Assembly: GCA_028564705.1 (NCBI GenBank)
Contig: JAPXFQ010000344.1
Location: 2,051,001-2,115,000, forward strand
Origin: Apricaphanius iberus
Taxonomy: Eukaryota; Chordata; Actinopteri; Cyprinodontiformes; Aphaniidae
DNA: 64,000 bases
Direction of reading: 5' to 3'
The position numbers and the translations under genes are program-made. Below are positions 1-13,776 of this stretch, in pieces; within the stretch, counting starts at the first letter, position 1, and every line of letters begins with the position of its first letter. A model generated the notes under the pieces. That model was given only the letters and a program-made list of their open reading frames with translations. It did not search any database and was not told the origin of the DNA.

Positions 1-3000
1 TTTATATTAAGTATCAAAGGATGATCAAATTAGTCAGTAGGTAACAAATATGTGAATTCATTCATTTTCCTTTCCTTGACAAGCTGATCAGTTAGTTCCA
101 TGTCAGGTTGCATGGTGGATCTGTGTGTCTGCTGCTCTTTTCCTAATTCTCTGTTCTTTCCAGGTAATCTGTCAACAGAGTTCTTTTATCATAATAGATA
201 TGATCAGAAGGTAATTCCCAGAAAAGGAGCTGACCATTGCATCATTTTTGCTATTCAATGTGTCATTAATTGAGGAAAACTGGCTCAAGTATATAGTTTT
301 AACAAGAAAAGCACTGAGAGAGCGCAGACCTCTGCCACGGACGCTCAGTCCCAGTCAAGACAGCGGACTGTGTGCTCATAACAAATGTAAAACAATTGAT
401 TTTATCAGTGGTATAGTCTAGTTTATTCTAGTGGTATACTCTGATTTTTTTTTTTCCTCCCAGACAATCATCAGTCAACATGTTAAATGAGGTCTCCACC
501 CACTGCCAGCCACCACAACCGAAGAATCTTCCCTCTTATTTCTGTCCCAAAAAAATATCGGATGTAGATTTTCTTTTGGGACTACTCAAAATAAGTGTTT
601 AGTTGGCTGTCAACCAATAAAACAGAGAGGAATCCCGTTACTGTCTCACAGACGTGTCTCTGTTTCATTCACCAAAGCCAGAAAATTACCAGAAATGTTT
701 GGACCCTAGCGCTTAGGCCAGGCAATGTCTCTGTTTATCTTTGCCTCCGCCCGACAGCAGCTCTCCTGGGGTCCCATTTATAAAGCTTGCTTACGCAAAA
801 AAAATGGGGTCGGAAAACTACGTAAGCAACGTTCTACGGCAAGTTTGGGATTTATGGAAAAAACGTGGCTGAAAAATGCACGCAACTTTAAGCACACTAA
901 GGATCTTGCTTAAACACTTTTTGGACACAGAGGGCAATGACAGCACAGCAGGGGAGATACCAAAATTGTGAATTTAAGCCACATTTTCAGACTTGTAGAG
1001 CATTGCACACAGAGATGAACACAACAAAGACACAAATTCCTCCCCCGTCCCATCTATAGGAATTGAGAATAGAAATGAGAATCTGATTAAAAATATGTCG
1101 CATTTAAGAATTATGTTCATATGTATATCTTCAGATTGTATAGCAATTGCATGTATTGGTGCATGTGTGAAGAACAAAAATATGCTGCAGTGTCCCAGCG
1201 TAATTCTGCACAATGGATGTGCTGGCACTCATTGAAGGCTTGAAGATTCTTTTTTTATATCAGGGACGCTGCAGCATCAACGCCGTGTCACCTGCAGCTT
1301 TTCCGTTTATTTTTATGACCCCAAATCAATATTAAGTGTGGATGATACTTTTTAAAAGTAGTTTTGAAGCGCACCTTTTCGCCAGGCTTTAAATATCTAG
1401 GAGTGCTTAAGCTTATTATGTTCTAGTGTAATTTAGTTTTATTTGTTTTAATTTGCTTTAATTCCAGTTTTATTGTCGCTACAAGAAGTAGTCATATAAT
1501 TGAAACTTTATATTCTTATTTGTTTCATCTATTTTGCTGCTGCTTTTATTTTTCATTGATTTTTACTTTTTATTTTTTACTCTCGTCTTTTAACAAATTG
1601 TATTTTTGTGTTTTTATGTGAAGCCTTTGGCTGGGTAAGGCTCTATATCGATCAACATTGACTGATTGAAATAAAACAATGCAGCTGTTTTTCTCCGCCT
1701 CTCTGTTGCCATGGTTACCCATAAAACGCCCCATATTAGCCGTCTTAAGTCGATGCAGAATATTCACTACACACTATTAATGAACATTTATGACAGGAAG
1801 TGGTTGTGTAGGAGGCGGGATATAATCCAAAAACAGCTGATCACATTTCTACGAAGAGTCTGATTTTTAAAGAGGAAATTTCGTCCCGCTGTGCGTACTC
1901 CAAGTTTGATAGATCAGAAACCTACTAGGCATAAGTAAAAAAAGCTGCTGAGCTTAAGTACGGTTTTAGTAAAGATTCTGCACAAACTTTTATAAATGAG
2001 ACCCCCGGCCTCTCTGTCCTCTCTTCAGGTCTCATTTGTCTTCATTCTTCTATAACGAAACAGGACTTCAGACACATTTTACAATTATCTATCCATCTGG
2101 ACATTTTACTTCACAAAGAAGCTTATTTTTCACATACCAATTGTCTCTCAGAAGATTTCAAGTCAAAAATCCAAACTGACCTTAATGATAGTATTTGTCT
2201 GCCAACTATGACAGTGTGTGATTGAGTATATAGCATATTATCTTTTCCTCAGACTTAGTAACCTGCTGAGGATCAAACTACCTACAAAGACAAACCCTGA
2301 CATTTGATCCTAGTTCACTAATAAGTAAAAAACAACTTGCAGATATGGTTCTTCTTTTAGTGTACGATAAATAATTCTTGCAGCACTCACCATCACTCTG
2401 ACGGTGAGTGTCGAAGCACTAAATGGATTGAGGTCACGCTCCTAATGGGACAGCAGAGTCAAGTGGAGCAACAGGTTGTTGGCAACTGGCAGGTTGTTGA
2501 GCAGGAGGGAAAAAAAATAATAATAGTAAAAAGACGGGAGACGTGAGGGCAAACCAAGAAGACTGTAGATAAGGAAGGAAAAAGGAAGGAAGTTGAAGAG
2601 AAGGAAACACGTGGACACAGAGTGGACAACGAAATCACCCACAGGTTGATGGAGAGTGATTAGACTGACTTAAGAGAAGCAAAAATAGAGTAGTTCTATG
2701 CAGCTTTCTTTTAAGAGGTCAGCATTTCCATGTTCTGCAGCGCTGATGCCTGACTTTACTTGTGTGATTGGTGATAATGGAGCTTTAAGTTCAGACCTTT
2801 TTTCAGACCACTGAATAAAGTATAATCACCTACTTTCATTTTAAAAATCTAACATTTAACAGACTGTAGAATAATTCATGATATATGTCCTTCTGATCAA
2901 ACAGGTGGCACATATACTCAGAGATTCCTCTTTTGTTTTATCTTAAAATTAATATAAAATAAAACAAACTGAAAAGCAACTTACCAACGGAGTATTGTTT

Positions 3001-3419
3001 TTTGCTGTGGTAATACCCTAGTATGGTGAGATCTTTTCACTTGACCTGAACAGTACTGTAAAGCTAATTAAAAGAAATAATCAAGCTGTGTTTCTCATGG
3101 CACATAGGATCAATTTTCAACCAAGTGCAAAGCTGCTTGGATGACAGATTTTAAATATGCCTAAAGTAACACGTATGAGGTAATACCACGTAGGGTTGTA
3201 TATGTGGAACAACTACCTCCACACCTTATTTTTCTGCTTTTAGCTATTCAACTAAGGATGATATTTTTTTCTGCAGCAACATCGAATACAAAAAATAAGG
3301 AAGTGATGACAGGCAAAGGTATAAAGGGATGTCCCATCAAATATTGTCTTGAGACGTCCTAGGTGGGAAGGTATATGTTTGCCTTGAGGCTACAGTTCTC
3401 AACAGGGTAGAGGTGGACG

Positions 3420-3900
3420 TAGGGGTGGGTGGTATACCGAAAATTTACTCATACCGAAATTTACAACTATTACCAATGTCAATTTGCCCGTGCCAGTAAA
3501 TCCGGTGTATAAAAAAAATATGAAAAGATGTGTTTTAGCTCAGATGTGCTCATGCCCCTTTAAGAAATCAGCTTTGCCTTGAGTCACGTGACTATGCGCA
3601 GTCATGTGACAGAGCAGGGAAGCGCTGCTGACGAAGCTACTGTGTAGCTATACTTAGCAAGAGTTTAGACTCTTCTACCGACTGTTTTTCAGAAAAACGC
3701 GACTAGCGACAGATAAAGTGACTTTTTGTGGTGTTATTGGATACTCAGACTCTAACGTGGAGCGCGTATGTTTGTTACTGCAGCAACAGTGGTGCTGAGG
3801 AACCAGAAAGTTTGTAGCTCAACAGTTTCATCTGCCCAGATGCTTTTCAGGTGGAGCAGACATTACCCCGCTGAGTTCCTGATTAAACTGCCACGTATTC
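3420..3900. mobile_element. possible hAT transposon end fragment
   Basis: The segment opens with TAGGGGTGGGTGGTATACCG and continues into a GC-richer stretch with CACGTG and CATGTGAC motifs. This looks like the terminal and 5' region of teleost hAT elements. I found no matching inverted terminus downstream and no target duplication, so only one end may be present. The right limit is a guess. Confidence 0.3.
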
Positions 3901-4559
3901 CCTCCTGTGCCCCGTTGTAAAATATTTTCTAAAATGAACAACTGCACGCTAAAAGCACAGATTTCACTCATCCCCTGTAACTTCCTCACCTCATCTGGTC
4001 TGTACGATCAATTCTGAGTTTAAACCGGAGTCTAAGAAATACAGGAAGGACTGGGAATCAAACCCTGAATTAAAAGGCTGTTTGAAGCCGTTTTGCACAT
4101 GGTCACAAAAATAACAGAGCCAGGATACAAGCAGTTACAGTCAACATCCCCTACTGGGTAACTGAGTTCAGGTTTAAGCTCAATACACTGTGCGATTTTT
4201 AATTTTTCCAATGTGTCTATTTACTATAGTGCGGTTAGCATATGGTATAGTCGGAGTGCCCTATGAGACCTTTCCAGGAGTTCTGCACGTGGGGTTCCTT
4301 GCTAAGAATGAAATGTCTTAGCCAGACTATGCTCTATTTTGCCTCATTGGTCAGCCTGGGGTAGACCCAGAAATCCCTGGAAATACTTTATATCCCATAT
4401 GGCCTGGGAACTCCTTAGGATCCCCATCAATAAAATGGAGAGTGTAGCGAGGAAAATGGATGTCTGGGTTTTCCCCTAGGCCTGTTAACTCTGCTGTCAG
4501 ACCTCAGACAAAGGTCAAAGAAAGTGGTGTGTTAAAGTTAATGAAAGCTAGTAGATTAA

Positions 4560-4740
4560 AACAGAAGTACTGAACAAACCTTCATTATCCCAAAAGGGGA
4601 AAATGTGGTTGCAACAGCAGCAAAGTGGCAGGACACACAAACATTTATTAATATTCACAAGTGAAAATCTATAGAAAACAGAACTCAAGAGATAAGAATA
4701 ATATGTACATTATGGACAGAATTACAAAATCAGAGTACCG
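4560..4740. repeat. LINE-tail-like dispersed repeat
   Basis: The text around 'cattatcccaaaaggggaa', followed by a CAGCAGC-containing stretch, resembles the antisense 3' tail of a common teleost non-LTR retrotransposon. A related stretch occurs at 27258. No coding part is attached here. Family is uncertain. Confidence 0.3.
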
Positions 4741-7269
4741 TGAAGTCATTGAAAACAAAAATGAAGATAAAGTGGTATATCCAGATTGGAATGTGCAACA
4801 GAACAGGATAGTTAAAAATATGAAAATAATATATATATAGTATAATAATATTTAGAAATATGTATGGAATGTGCGTGTTTAGTGTGTACTTGTGTAATCT
4901 GATTCTAGAAAGAAAAAATATGTAGGGAAATAATTAAAAAGTTATTAAAAAAAATAATAATAAAAAAATCATGCAAACTGAAGAGTGAGTTAAATTGATC
5001 CTTCTGCGATGCCCTCAACTACTTTTCAGGGACTTTATATGTGTTACGCATTCATGCCTTAATGCTTCTAGCTGTCTTTGACATTTCTTTAGATGTTTAT
5101 AAAATGTTCTTCTTCTGCCTTACTGAATGCCCAGACAAACATTAGTACTGTAAAAACCAGATATATTACACTCACAAAAGGATCAGAGTAAAATTTTCTT
5201 TTATATTAATTATTTTGTGTGTATGTGTGTGTCAGGCAATGTGTTTGATCAATAAGAATAGCAGTCTGCAAAAAGCAGAGTTTTCAGTTTCAACATAATT
5301 TGCTTTTTATCTTTAAGAACAAAGAACGAATGATTCATAGGTCGTATTTTTTTTTATTTTTTTTTACATCTCACACCCCAGAAACGTACAACCAGAATTA
5401 TTCCATCTCTGGTTTGAGCTTTCCTCACACCTTCACAGGAATCCAGAGTTTGTCTGTAAACTTTTGAAACATCCAAACTAATTTCATTACTTTTGATTCA
5501 CGTCTCAGAAGCAAAAATTGCTCCGTCTGCCTCCCGCTTTCGAAATGCGTTTATATAGGAACAAGGGGGCAAGCAGGACAAGGTTAAAGAAATCACTCAA
5601 CTCGAGTCCATGAGCTGGGTAGGAAGTCACTCTAATATCCTCTTCATTTCAAAAACCGGCCTTGATATGAAATGGCCTATTCCTCTCTCATTTCCCATGT
5701 GTCTCCTTTGCTTTGTTCTCTTATCATATCAGCACGTTAAAACAGCTTTATCTTTTACCCTCAGAAACAGGAAGGCTTATTCATAAAGTTTAAAACAATG
5801 CAGATTTTTCTCTCTAAGGTCTCAGGGTAAATTGTCTAAAAGTTTTGTTTAATATGCAGCAGACATTTGTATGTTTACAACTTTATGAGTCTCCAATAAG
5901 TATTTAAGTAATGTGTTTTCTTGTGGAGAAAAAATATGTTGATGTCCTCATCAGCAGGTGGAATGGTCTTATATAATGTTGTAAACATTGCACTACAGTT
6001 ATAAAAGTGGGGTCTTTCTTCATTGAGTTCCTTTTTAAGATACCATAACTAGTCTGATATCATCTGGAATATGGATAGAATAGGAATAATTGGGAAAAGT
6101 TGTTCTTGATTTTTTTCCCCCCAAAGCTTTCTGGTTGCTTGTTAGTTGCACAAAATATTCAGCCCCCAAAGTGCAAAAAATACAATCGGGTCTAAATTCC
6201 TATCTATCCTCTTACATACTGACAAAGTGCAGACAAAACTACTGCTGTTCAAACTAAGAAGAAAGAAGGTTGTGAAGAGGACTTTTCAGCAGCATTTTGC
6301 TGATTTTGAAAAATTGCATGCCTTGATCATAATTTGCTGCTGAATTTGTACCTTTCCTAATAAACCCCTCATTAAATCTAACCAAAAGAAGCCATTCGAG
6401 CTTTGGTGTATAAAAGTAATCAGAAGTAAATTATGTTCCTACCAGTAATGCACTTTTGGTTACTGTGAGTTTGAATAACAGGTCCAACAAAGCAACAATG
6501 TGTGCCAAGATTCTAAAACTAATGACGGCTGTCCCTGTTCTAAATTTTTTGTGTGGTTTTTTTCTTTCTCCTATTTTTACACTCTAATAACAATGATCAA
6601 TTAATTTTGTATAGGATTCTTTTTTACTCATTATGTAATTTACAAATGCTAGCTACTTATCATAGTCCAACTGTAAATGTGGCCAAATAAAAAGTTATGT
6701 AATGGGTCAGAGCAAGGACTGACTCGCCTGAAATATGACATTAATGTTGATTGAACTTAAATTGCAAACTGCTTTTTAAACAGTGTCAGTCTTGTGCATC
6801 TTCCCAGGTATATATCACAAAATGTTTATATCTTATGATTAATGATCACATGTCGCTCATCCCGAGAAAACCTCATGAAACTGTTCTTAGCTGACATGTA
6901 TCACTGAAACAAACACTATAAACTGGTAATAATCCTGTTCCAAATGTCTTTACCTTTTTAGCCCTAATTAACAAATTCAACACATACATGATGATGGGGA
7001 TTAAGACTGGTTCTTGGGCTGGAGATTTAGACCAGGCTACAAATATGCAATATAAAAGTATGAGAGCTCTTATTATAGCATCATCAAAGCACAACACTAT
7101 CAGGAAAATAAGGCAGCAATAGCTGAATGCAAGAGTTGGCATTTTAATCTTTGATTATCTAAAAATATTATTTTTCACATTCATGGATAAAGCAGATTCA
7201 GACTGTCATACTTTAAATGTCAGGATTGTGCTCTGGTAAATGAAAACAAAAAAGTGTACAGGTCTCCTG

Positions 7270-7840
7270 TCAATCACAGGAAAGAAAAAATAGTAATAGA
7301 ACAAAGCACTGCATGATTAGAAAGTGGAAGGAAAATTATATGTGAAAAGTGTGGTGTTCATTTATATTCATCCACCTTTTATTCAGATTTTCCCAAATAA
7401 AATTAAGAAGTCTAAATTATAGTTTTTGAAATGTAAAACATTTACTTTTTGTGGCAAAAAAAAGTAAAATTTCAAACTTCCTTGAGCACACCATCTCCAT
7501 AGTGGAAGCATCTTCCTGTAGGGTTGATGTAGTTAAATAGCTCAGTCAAGGTCTGAATGGAAATCAAGTTTCTAATCTGTAAACAGATATTACATTTTTG
7601 ATATTCAGTTTGACAAAACTACAGCAACAGACCTACACTCTGGATCTGTAAAGGCAGTAAGGCACATCATAAAAGACTTGCAGCTTTAATGGCAGCAGAA
7701 GAGGTCCTACAAATCACTGACTCAAAGGGGATGAATACAAATGCAAACCAGACTTGTTTGATATTTATTTAAAAAATATATTATTTTATAATAAACCACA
7801 AGTTTTTATTTTTTGCTTTCACACCAAAACTACCATGCCA
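7270..7840. mobile_element. internally deleted Tc1-like element (non-autonomous)
   Basis: The two ends are imperfect inverted copies. The left end reads GTGTGGTGTTCATTTATATT at about 7351-7370. The right end, read on the minus strand near 7720-7755, gives GTCTGGTTTGCATTTGTATT. Both continue with ATTCATCC, and the outer parts resemble termini of a common fish Tc1 family, a coding relic of which may lie at 33440-34080. No transposase frame remains between the ends. Outer limits are approximate. Confidence 0.55.
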
Positions 7841-9082
7841 TGAATATGTATTTGTCCTCTTACATATTTGTCCTACTTTTGCAAGTTTGGCTCACTAACA
7901 TGTTGCAAATCAACACACTAATTTGTATATCACACAAAGATAGTCTGAGTGAATACAAAAAGTGTTTTTGAAAAATTACAATTTCCCTTATTAATATAGA
8001 ATATTTATGAATTTCCTCCAGACCTAATACTTGCTTGCCGCACCCATTACAGCAATACGTCCACCCATTAGCGATAACTGGCAGTGAGTCTTTTACAAAG
8101 TGCTGTGGCAAAGTTATTTGGAGAGTCGTTTCAAGCTCATGCCACAAAATCTTAGAATTTAAATCTGGACTGAACTGAAATTATGATTCTGAGATTCGTT
8201 TGTCTTATTCTCTCTCAAAATAAAATACACTGAAAGTTGTGTTTGTAATGTAACATGTTTGTAATGAATGCAGTACATTTGCTTCAGTAAGGGCTAAACC
8301 CATAAACCTTCTTGCTACAGTATATGGCTTAAAAACAATGAAAACTCTGTAGAATATAAATTTTATAAATTATCATATTTATTTAGGAAAATCAATTATT
8401 CTTTTCCAGCTCAAGCCATGCCTTCCCTTTAAGGCAGTTATTTGAAGGTTGATCTCGGTCGATGAGGTTTTGAGTTTCAGACATTTAAGACAATTTTCCG
8501 TGGCAAAGCTTTGCTCTAACTTAGTGATATCCCGGAATATGAACTCCATTGAAAAACTATTTACAGCTTGCTATAAGAGGGAACTTTTTTTTTTTTTACT
8601 TGCATAAAGACATTGCCAAAACTCGTGTTGGATAAGCCAGGCAACAGGAACCAACAGAACTCCTACTCTTCGCGTTTTAATGGAAGTTAATCCCTGCTGC
8701 AAGGCCTCTGTATCTATAGAAAAGCAAAAAGCAGCATATGGAGGCTGTTACAGCAACATAGAAATGTCCATGGACTCGAAAGCAAATACTCAGCAACCCC
8801 ATATGGGAGAATTGTGTTTGATATGACATACTTTTTGAAGCATGTTAGTGAGCATTGCCTTCCGCACAGAATACACTGCAGAAACAGCTTTCATCAGACA
8901 CACTGACAGAAGAAAAACCTAAATAAAAAGTAAACAGCATTTCTTTAATACCTGTGAAAATTACTGTAGAGTTTTGGTGAATAGTTGGCAGACTCTTTTC
9001 ATTAAATAAAGTATTTCTCCTCTTCCTTGACCTCCTGCCCACTTTGTCTGATGATCTGACCTCCTTCTCTTCCCTCTCCCAG

Positions 9083-9184
9083 AAAGCCAGGCTGGCCAGG
9101 ATAAGAATAGCCAAGTCTGGCAGCGCCAACGCCTTCCTCCATAGCAAGCAAAACGGACTCCTCAGCGAACTGCTGGAGCTGACG
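9083..9184 (+). CDS. kcnd3: kcnd3 (Kv4.3) tail exon A
   Basis: This 102 nt, phase 0-0 exon encodes 34 residues, [13 protein letters not shown] to LLELT. It follows a pyrimidine-rich acceptor (ctcttccctctcccag) and ends at ACG|GTGAGA. The protein matches the proximal C-terminal tail of Shal (Kv4) voltage-gated potassium channels, just after the basic segment that follows S6. The NAFLHSK and LLELT signatures fit Kv4.3 better than Kv4.2. Kv4 tetramers carry the transient A-type current in neurons and heart muscle, and the proximal tail contributes to contacts with KChIP subunits (family knowledge). The channel core, S1-S6 and pore, is not in the window. Confidence 0.92.
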
Positions 9185-11149
9185 GTGAGAAAACCATCTG
9201 ACGCTCTGCGATACACAAACAGAAAGAAAGAAAAGTTTCAAATGTTTTCACTGAAACCGATGTGCTGATTCAGCAGAGTGTATTTCTCTTTGATACATCA
9301 ATATTATTGTTCCTAGATCATCAACCCTCTGCTAATTATTTCAGTCCATTGCAACTCAATTGCTTGGAGGCAACACCTTCACATCTGAAGTATAAACACA
9401 TACACAAGCAAAACAGCAACAATTATCGCCACGATTAACCAAAGAGTAATTTAAAAGTAATTCACAGGCTATAAAAGAGCAGCAGAATCAGAAGTCATTA
9501 AATTCTTGTCGTCAAACTGGGCTTGGCTGATAGGAAGGGAGTTATGTGTATAATCCTCTGCGGTCTGTGTTATCAGTATAATCAGACTAAGTGCCTTTCC
9601 TAGTTGTCTTTCAGAGTTGATTTGATTCCCTTGTGTGAAACCTTGAGAATAGAAATTGTTTTGCATTGCTTGTTGAGGAGCTCTTGGTGATAATTAAATG
9701 ATTAGCACAAAAAAAGGTTAAAGCAAATGTGAAAATAAATCTGCCACTAAATAGGTTCACACTGGAAAGTGTGGAGCGTACTTATCATTCCTATTCCTCA
9801 CCGAACGCATCCATCTTTTCAAAAATAAGGAGGGAAAATTGGTTGGTGGTAACTACTGTCACATGATCTTTTAGCTTGTTTCTTATAATTTACTTTGCTG
9901 TTTCCAAAATGGTAGCCATAATTACAGCTTTTTCTGAGAAAGTATAAATCAGCAACAAGAAGGATGGGAAAAAAATACGTTTTATCTGTATGGCAGAAAG
10001 ATGAAGAAATTTCACCTTGTGGTTTGAAGACATCACATTGTTTTAATATTTGTTCATTTTTTGGATGGAAAAACAACAGATAAAGAAAAAAAGCAAGCAG
10101 AACTTCAGCTATAGGTTTTCTATTATTATGCTGTGCAAGATTTTGGAGCCAAGACTGGGTATCTGGTGTGGCTTTTTTTTCTTTTCTTAACAAATACAAT
10201 TTGTGTTCAGGTCTTCTTCTATGATACTCATGGATAAAATCTATTCATATAAAAACTGCCATTTGAAGGTAAAATATCTATTTAGCCTGAATGCAGAATG
10301 TTTGGTGTGGTGGAAGACCAACACTCTAAATCCTCCATAACTCAGTAGCATGCTGTAGGTAAGCTGGACAGTGCTGATGAGACGATAGATTGAGCTAAAT
10401 AAAGGCAAATTCTGGAATGAAAATACAGTTTAAAGCTGTAAATGACTTGTGACAGGTGGTGAGGTTCAGGGTCGTGCAGAGAGACCCTTAGAGGGGTGGG
10501 TGCTCAAAGTTAAAAAGGAATACATTGAGCAAGATTTTAAAACCACTTACTACAGCATAAATCTTAGTATACCATCATGAATAGCAACAACCGATATTCA
10601 TTAAGAATCTCAGGAAGAATTGCAACTTAATAAACATCATCAGGTGGGGAGCCTGCAAAGAAAAACTCGCCTGCTTTTTATCTGATAAATCCGATAAAAA
10701 CTAAGCTGCAGTTAGGCATGGAACCAAAATGTAAACCCATTTGTGTGTAATCAAGCTGTGGGATTGCTGCAGAGGTTTTGGTCATGACATTTTGAATTTT
10801 TGACTCAGACAGATGACTTCTCATTTCGGTTTGGATGTTGAATCCACGCTCTGCCTCCAAACTGGAGACTGCGGTTAAACGCCACCTGAGCCAGAAGTTT
10901 GAAATAAGGAAACATTTCTCTACTTAAAGCGAAAAGAAGCCAAAATACTCTCAACAAACCATTTCCCGTAATGTAAACTAATAAAGAAAAGCAGCATCCG
11001 TCAGTGTTTGGCATTCATTGAGATCTTTGGAGCGAGTATAACCGCCTGAACTGGCCACAGTCGCACTTCAAAGCCTCAGGAACTTTTCAACATGCAGTTA
11101 GATATCAGTCAGTGAGATGTATTGATTATAGTGTCTTGAATCTTTTCTT

Positions 11150-11760
11150 TATTTGATTTATTTACCTGCACTCTGTGTGGAAAGTTGAAAAAAATCACCA
11201 CTTACATCAAGTGACCAGATGTGTGAATACTACTCTGTAAAAATGACTGGCAGCCTTCAGATTTGTGTTCAGTTAATGCAACCCCCGGATGGAGTGCACT
11301 GTTGCTGTTGAGACGCTGCTGCTTGGCTGTGTTGATCTTGGACTGTTCTAGAAGTTGTTGTATATCATTATGGCTGTGGGCAGGAAGGATTTCTTGTAGC
11401 GGTCTGTGTTGCAGCGAAACTGAAGAATCTTCCGACTGAAGACACTCTGTTGCCGTAGGGTAGTCCCATGAAGACGATGCTCAGTTTTGTCCCTAATATT
11501 TTTTATTTTTACGAACAATCGTTGTTTTCATCATCAGAACATTCCCAGAACAAAACCGTCCTTCTTCATCATGTTGTTGAGCCGTTTTAACTCCCTGGCT
11601 CTGATGCTACAACACCAACAGATGATGGCTGAAGAGACAATATCCTCTACAGACTATTTCTATAATACAGAATGTTGCTGCAGACTTTGAAGGACCTAAG
11701 CTTCCTCATGAAGTACAATCCAATCTGTCCCTTCTTGTATCTTCATAATATAATATCATA
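11150..11760 (-). mobile_element. decayed non-LTR retrotransposon (reverse transcriptase C-terminal part)
   Basis: Read on the minus strand, pieces in different frames give LRSFKVC, then SVEDIVSSAIICWC, then RARELKRLNN. These resemble the C-terminal region of a teleost LINE polymerase (pattern FYxSVVxSxIxYxxxCW...RLNKLxxKAGSV). Frameshifts and stops break it, and no intact frame survives. Only the 3' part of the element is present, as is usual for 5'-truncated LINE copies. Confidence 0.5.
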
Positions 11761-11857
11761 TCATAGCATATCATATAATATAATATATATTGAGCACACA
11801 GCCAAGAAGTAAAACTATTTATACAATTTCAAATGATTTTTATTCTAAAGCAATGTC

Positions 11858-11915
11858 TTTATTTATTTATTTATTTATTAACAAAAATGATATATATATA
11901 ATATATATATTATAG
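11858..11915. repeat. simple repeat, (TTTA)n and (TA)n
   Basis: A run of TTTA units followed by alternating TA tracts. A related ATATC/ATAAT-rich stretch lies just before, at about 11740-11790. Confidence 0.8.
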
Positions 11916-13776
11916 TGTATACACAACTTACCTGTCTTATCGCAGCCTCATTCGAAACGCAAAGCAGCATTATTTATTGATCATCATGTGAATGAGGGTA
12001 GCCCTATTATTTTATTTATTTAAACTGTTGTTGATACTTAAATGTTAATGTTAAGAGGCACAGTCAGGCCTCCGTATACTGTACACACACTCTTAAACAA
12101 ATATATAAAATAGAAATAGGGCATTTGGGGCATCGTTGGAGGAAAGGGGCAGGTGCCCAGACCAAAGTTTTGAGACAAAGGGTTTGAATACATGCATACT
12201 TTTTAGTTTTCTATACAGTATGTTAAAAATTAGAACCATGTAGCCTTTTCAGTCCCCTTCACAGATAAGCTCTTTGTGTGTTTGCTGTTATTTGAAAAAC
12301 TTACTGAATTTTAATATCAAAATATAACAAATTTGACTGGTTGAAGAATACTCAGACATTTTAGCTACTTATTGTTACTTATTGTGTGTCATTTTGAATC
12401 ATTTCTGTATCACCAATGCTGGTGCTGGAGAGATCAAACCAGACTACGATAAGTGCTCAAAACAGTTTAAAATCAATAACAAAGTTTTCAATTTCACAGG
12501 TTGAATTATGTTTAGATCTAAGCTGCTTATTTCATCGTGTGTCTCTAAATTAGTACATAAATTCCACATATATTGTCACACTTATCATATGGATCTCCAT
12601 GAGAAAAAGTTTGAGTTTTTTAAATTGTCCATATATTTCTTCCATATGTTTTTAGATATATTAGTATCCACCTGCACATATCAGGCAACCTGTTTTTGCT
12701 GCAGCAGATGTTCATCACTGCTTCCTTACTCTTTCATACTTACCTTGTAAAAAAAAATATCACAACCACCATGGAGACAAAAATGTGTTTGGTAATGCAT
12801 GAGCAAAGTGTCCATATCCTTCCCATCCAGCGCATCACTCCTGCTTTCAGTGACATACTCTGTGATTTGCAGATGGCAGCCAAAATCCATTTGGATCTAA
12901 TCGAGTCCAGTGTGAAAGCTCCTGGGTGTCGGGAAGTGCTTGGAATTATCATATAAATGCCATCTGTGAGTGCTGAGCAAACCAGCCCATCCCTCTGTGT
13001 GGGTCTGTGATGTGGCTGCCAGAGTCCTGGTGCATCAAATTACAGTGGTATCACTGCTGACAGTCAGTCAGTGGCGCTTCATGGGTCTTGGGGTAAAAGT
13101 GAGGGTGGAATATATGACAAAATGACTGGTTCTCTCACAGCGCATAGTTAGATTAGAAGTTCACAACAGGTCTGTTGGTATTTGGGTAATTTTACACTTT
13201 GACAGCAAGTTATTGGTTACACAAATCACAAGCTCATTTTAACAGATGGGGATTTATTGATTAAGCTGTCAGGTTGGATGATGACCTCTCTAGAAGGCCT
13301 TACAGCGTTATCCATTTCAATGCTGAAATGATAATATTTGCTTTTCACATTGGACTGACACAGTTGCCTGTGTGTTCACATTTCAAGTCTGGCTGCTGAT
13401 GGATCAATTGCTGCAAACATATCTGTTTCTGTGCCAGTTCAAACAGGTCTGTTCATCATAATAGATGTTTTTCTTGGTTTTGAAGGCAGGCAGATCATTG
13501 TGATGTTTTCAGGGAAGGGAGAAGAGGTGCAGGGATTGCATTTTTTAAGAGCTGCAATCGTTCTGCAGATCTAATTTAAACCAAAAAGTTGCATTTTTCT
13601 CTCAGTCAGAGAGAATTTTGCTTTTCTAAGAAAGGCAGAAACTCATTTTAACAAAAAATCCATTGCTTATCTACCTCTTTATTTTACTCATTTTTAATTA
13701 CCACTGAACTATGACATAGTTCCCATTTAAACAGTTTTAAAGCTGCAGTCCAGAGTATTTGAGGGATATATATATA

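Larger units (their letters stand above)
1..9082 (+). other. kcnd3: kcnd3 intron, 5' part (no exon seen)
   Basis: The next recognisable exon at 9083 encodes the start of the Kv4.3 C-terminal tail, so this stretch should be the intron before it. I looked for the preceding Shal exon (selectivity filter, S6 and the basic segment after S6) and did not find it, so it probably lies upstream of the window. Contents are AT-rich non-coding DNA with a possible hAT end near 3420, a LINE-tail-like stretch near 4560 and a Tc1 derivative near 7270. All open frames here are short and lack coding character. Confidence 0.7.
9185..13776 (+). other. kcnd3: kcnd3 intron, first half
   Basis: Part of a 9.2 kb intron (9185-18395). 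It holds a LINE fragment (11150-11760) and simple repeats near 11.86 kb. Segments near 10.45 kb and 12.12 kb (GGGTGGGTGCTC..., GGGGCAGGTGCCCAGACC) look like scraps of an older DNA transposon, but I could not define ends. No exon seen. Confidence 0.6.
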
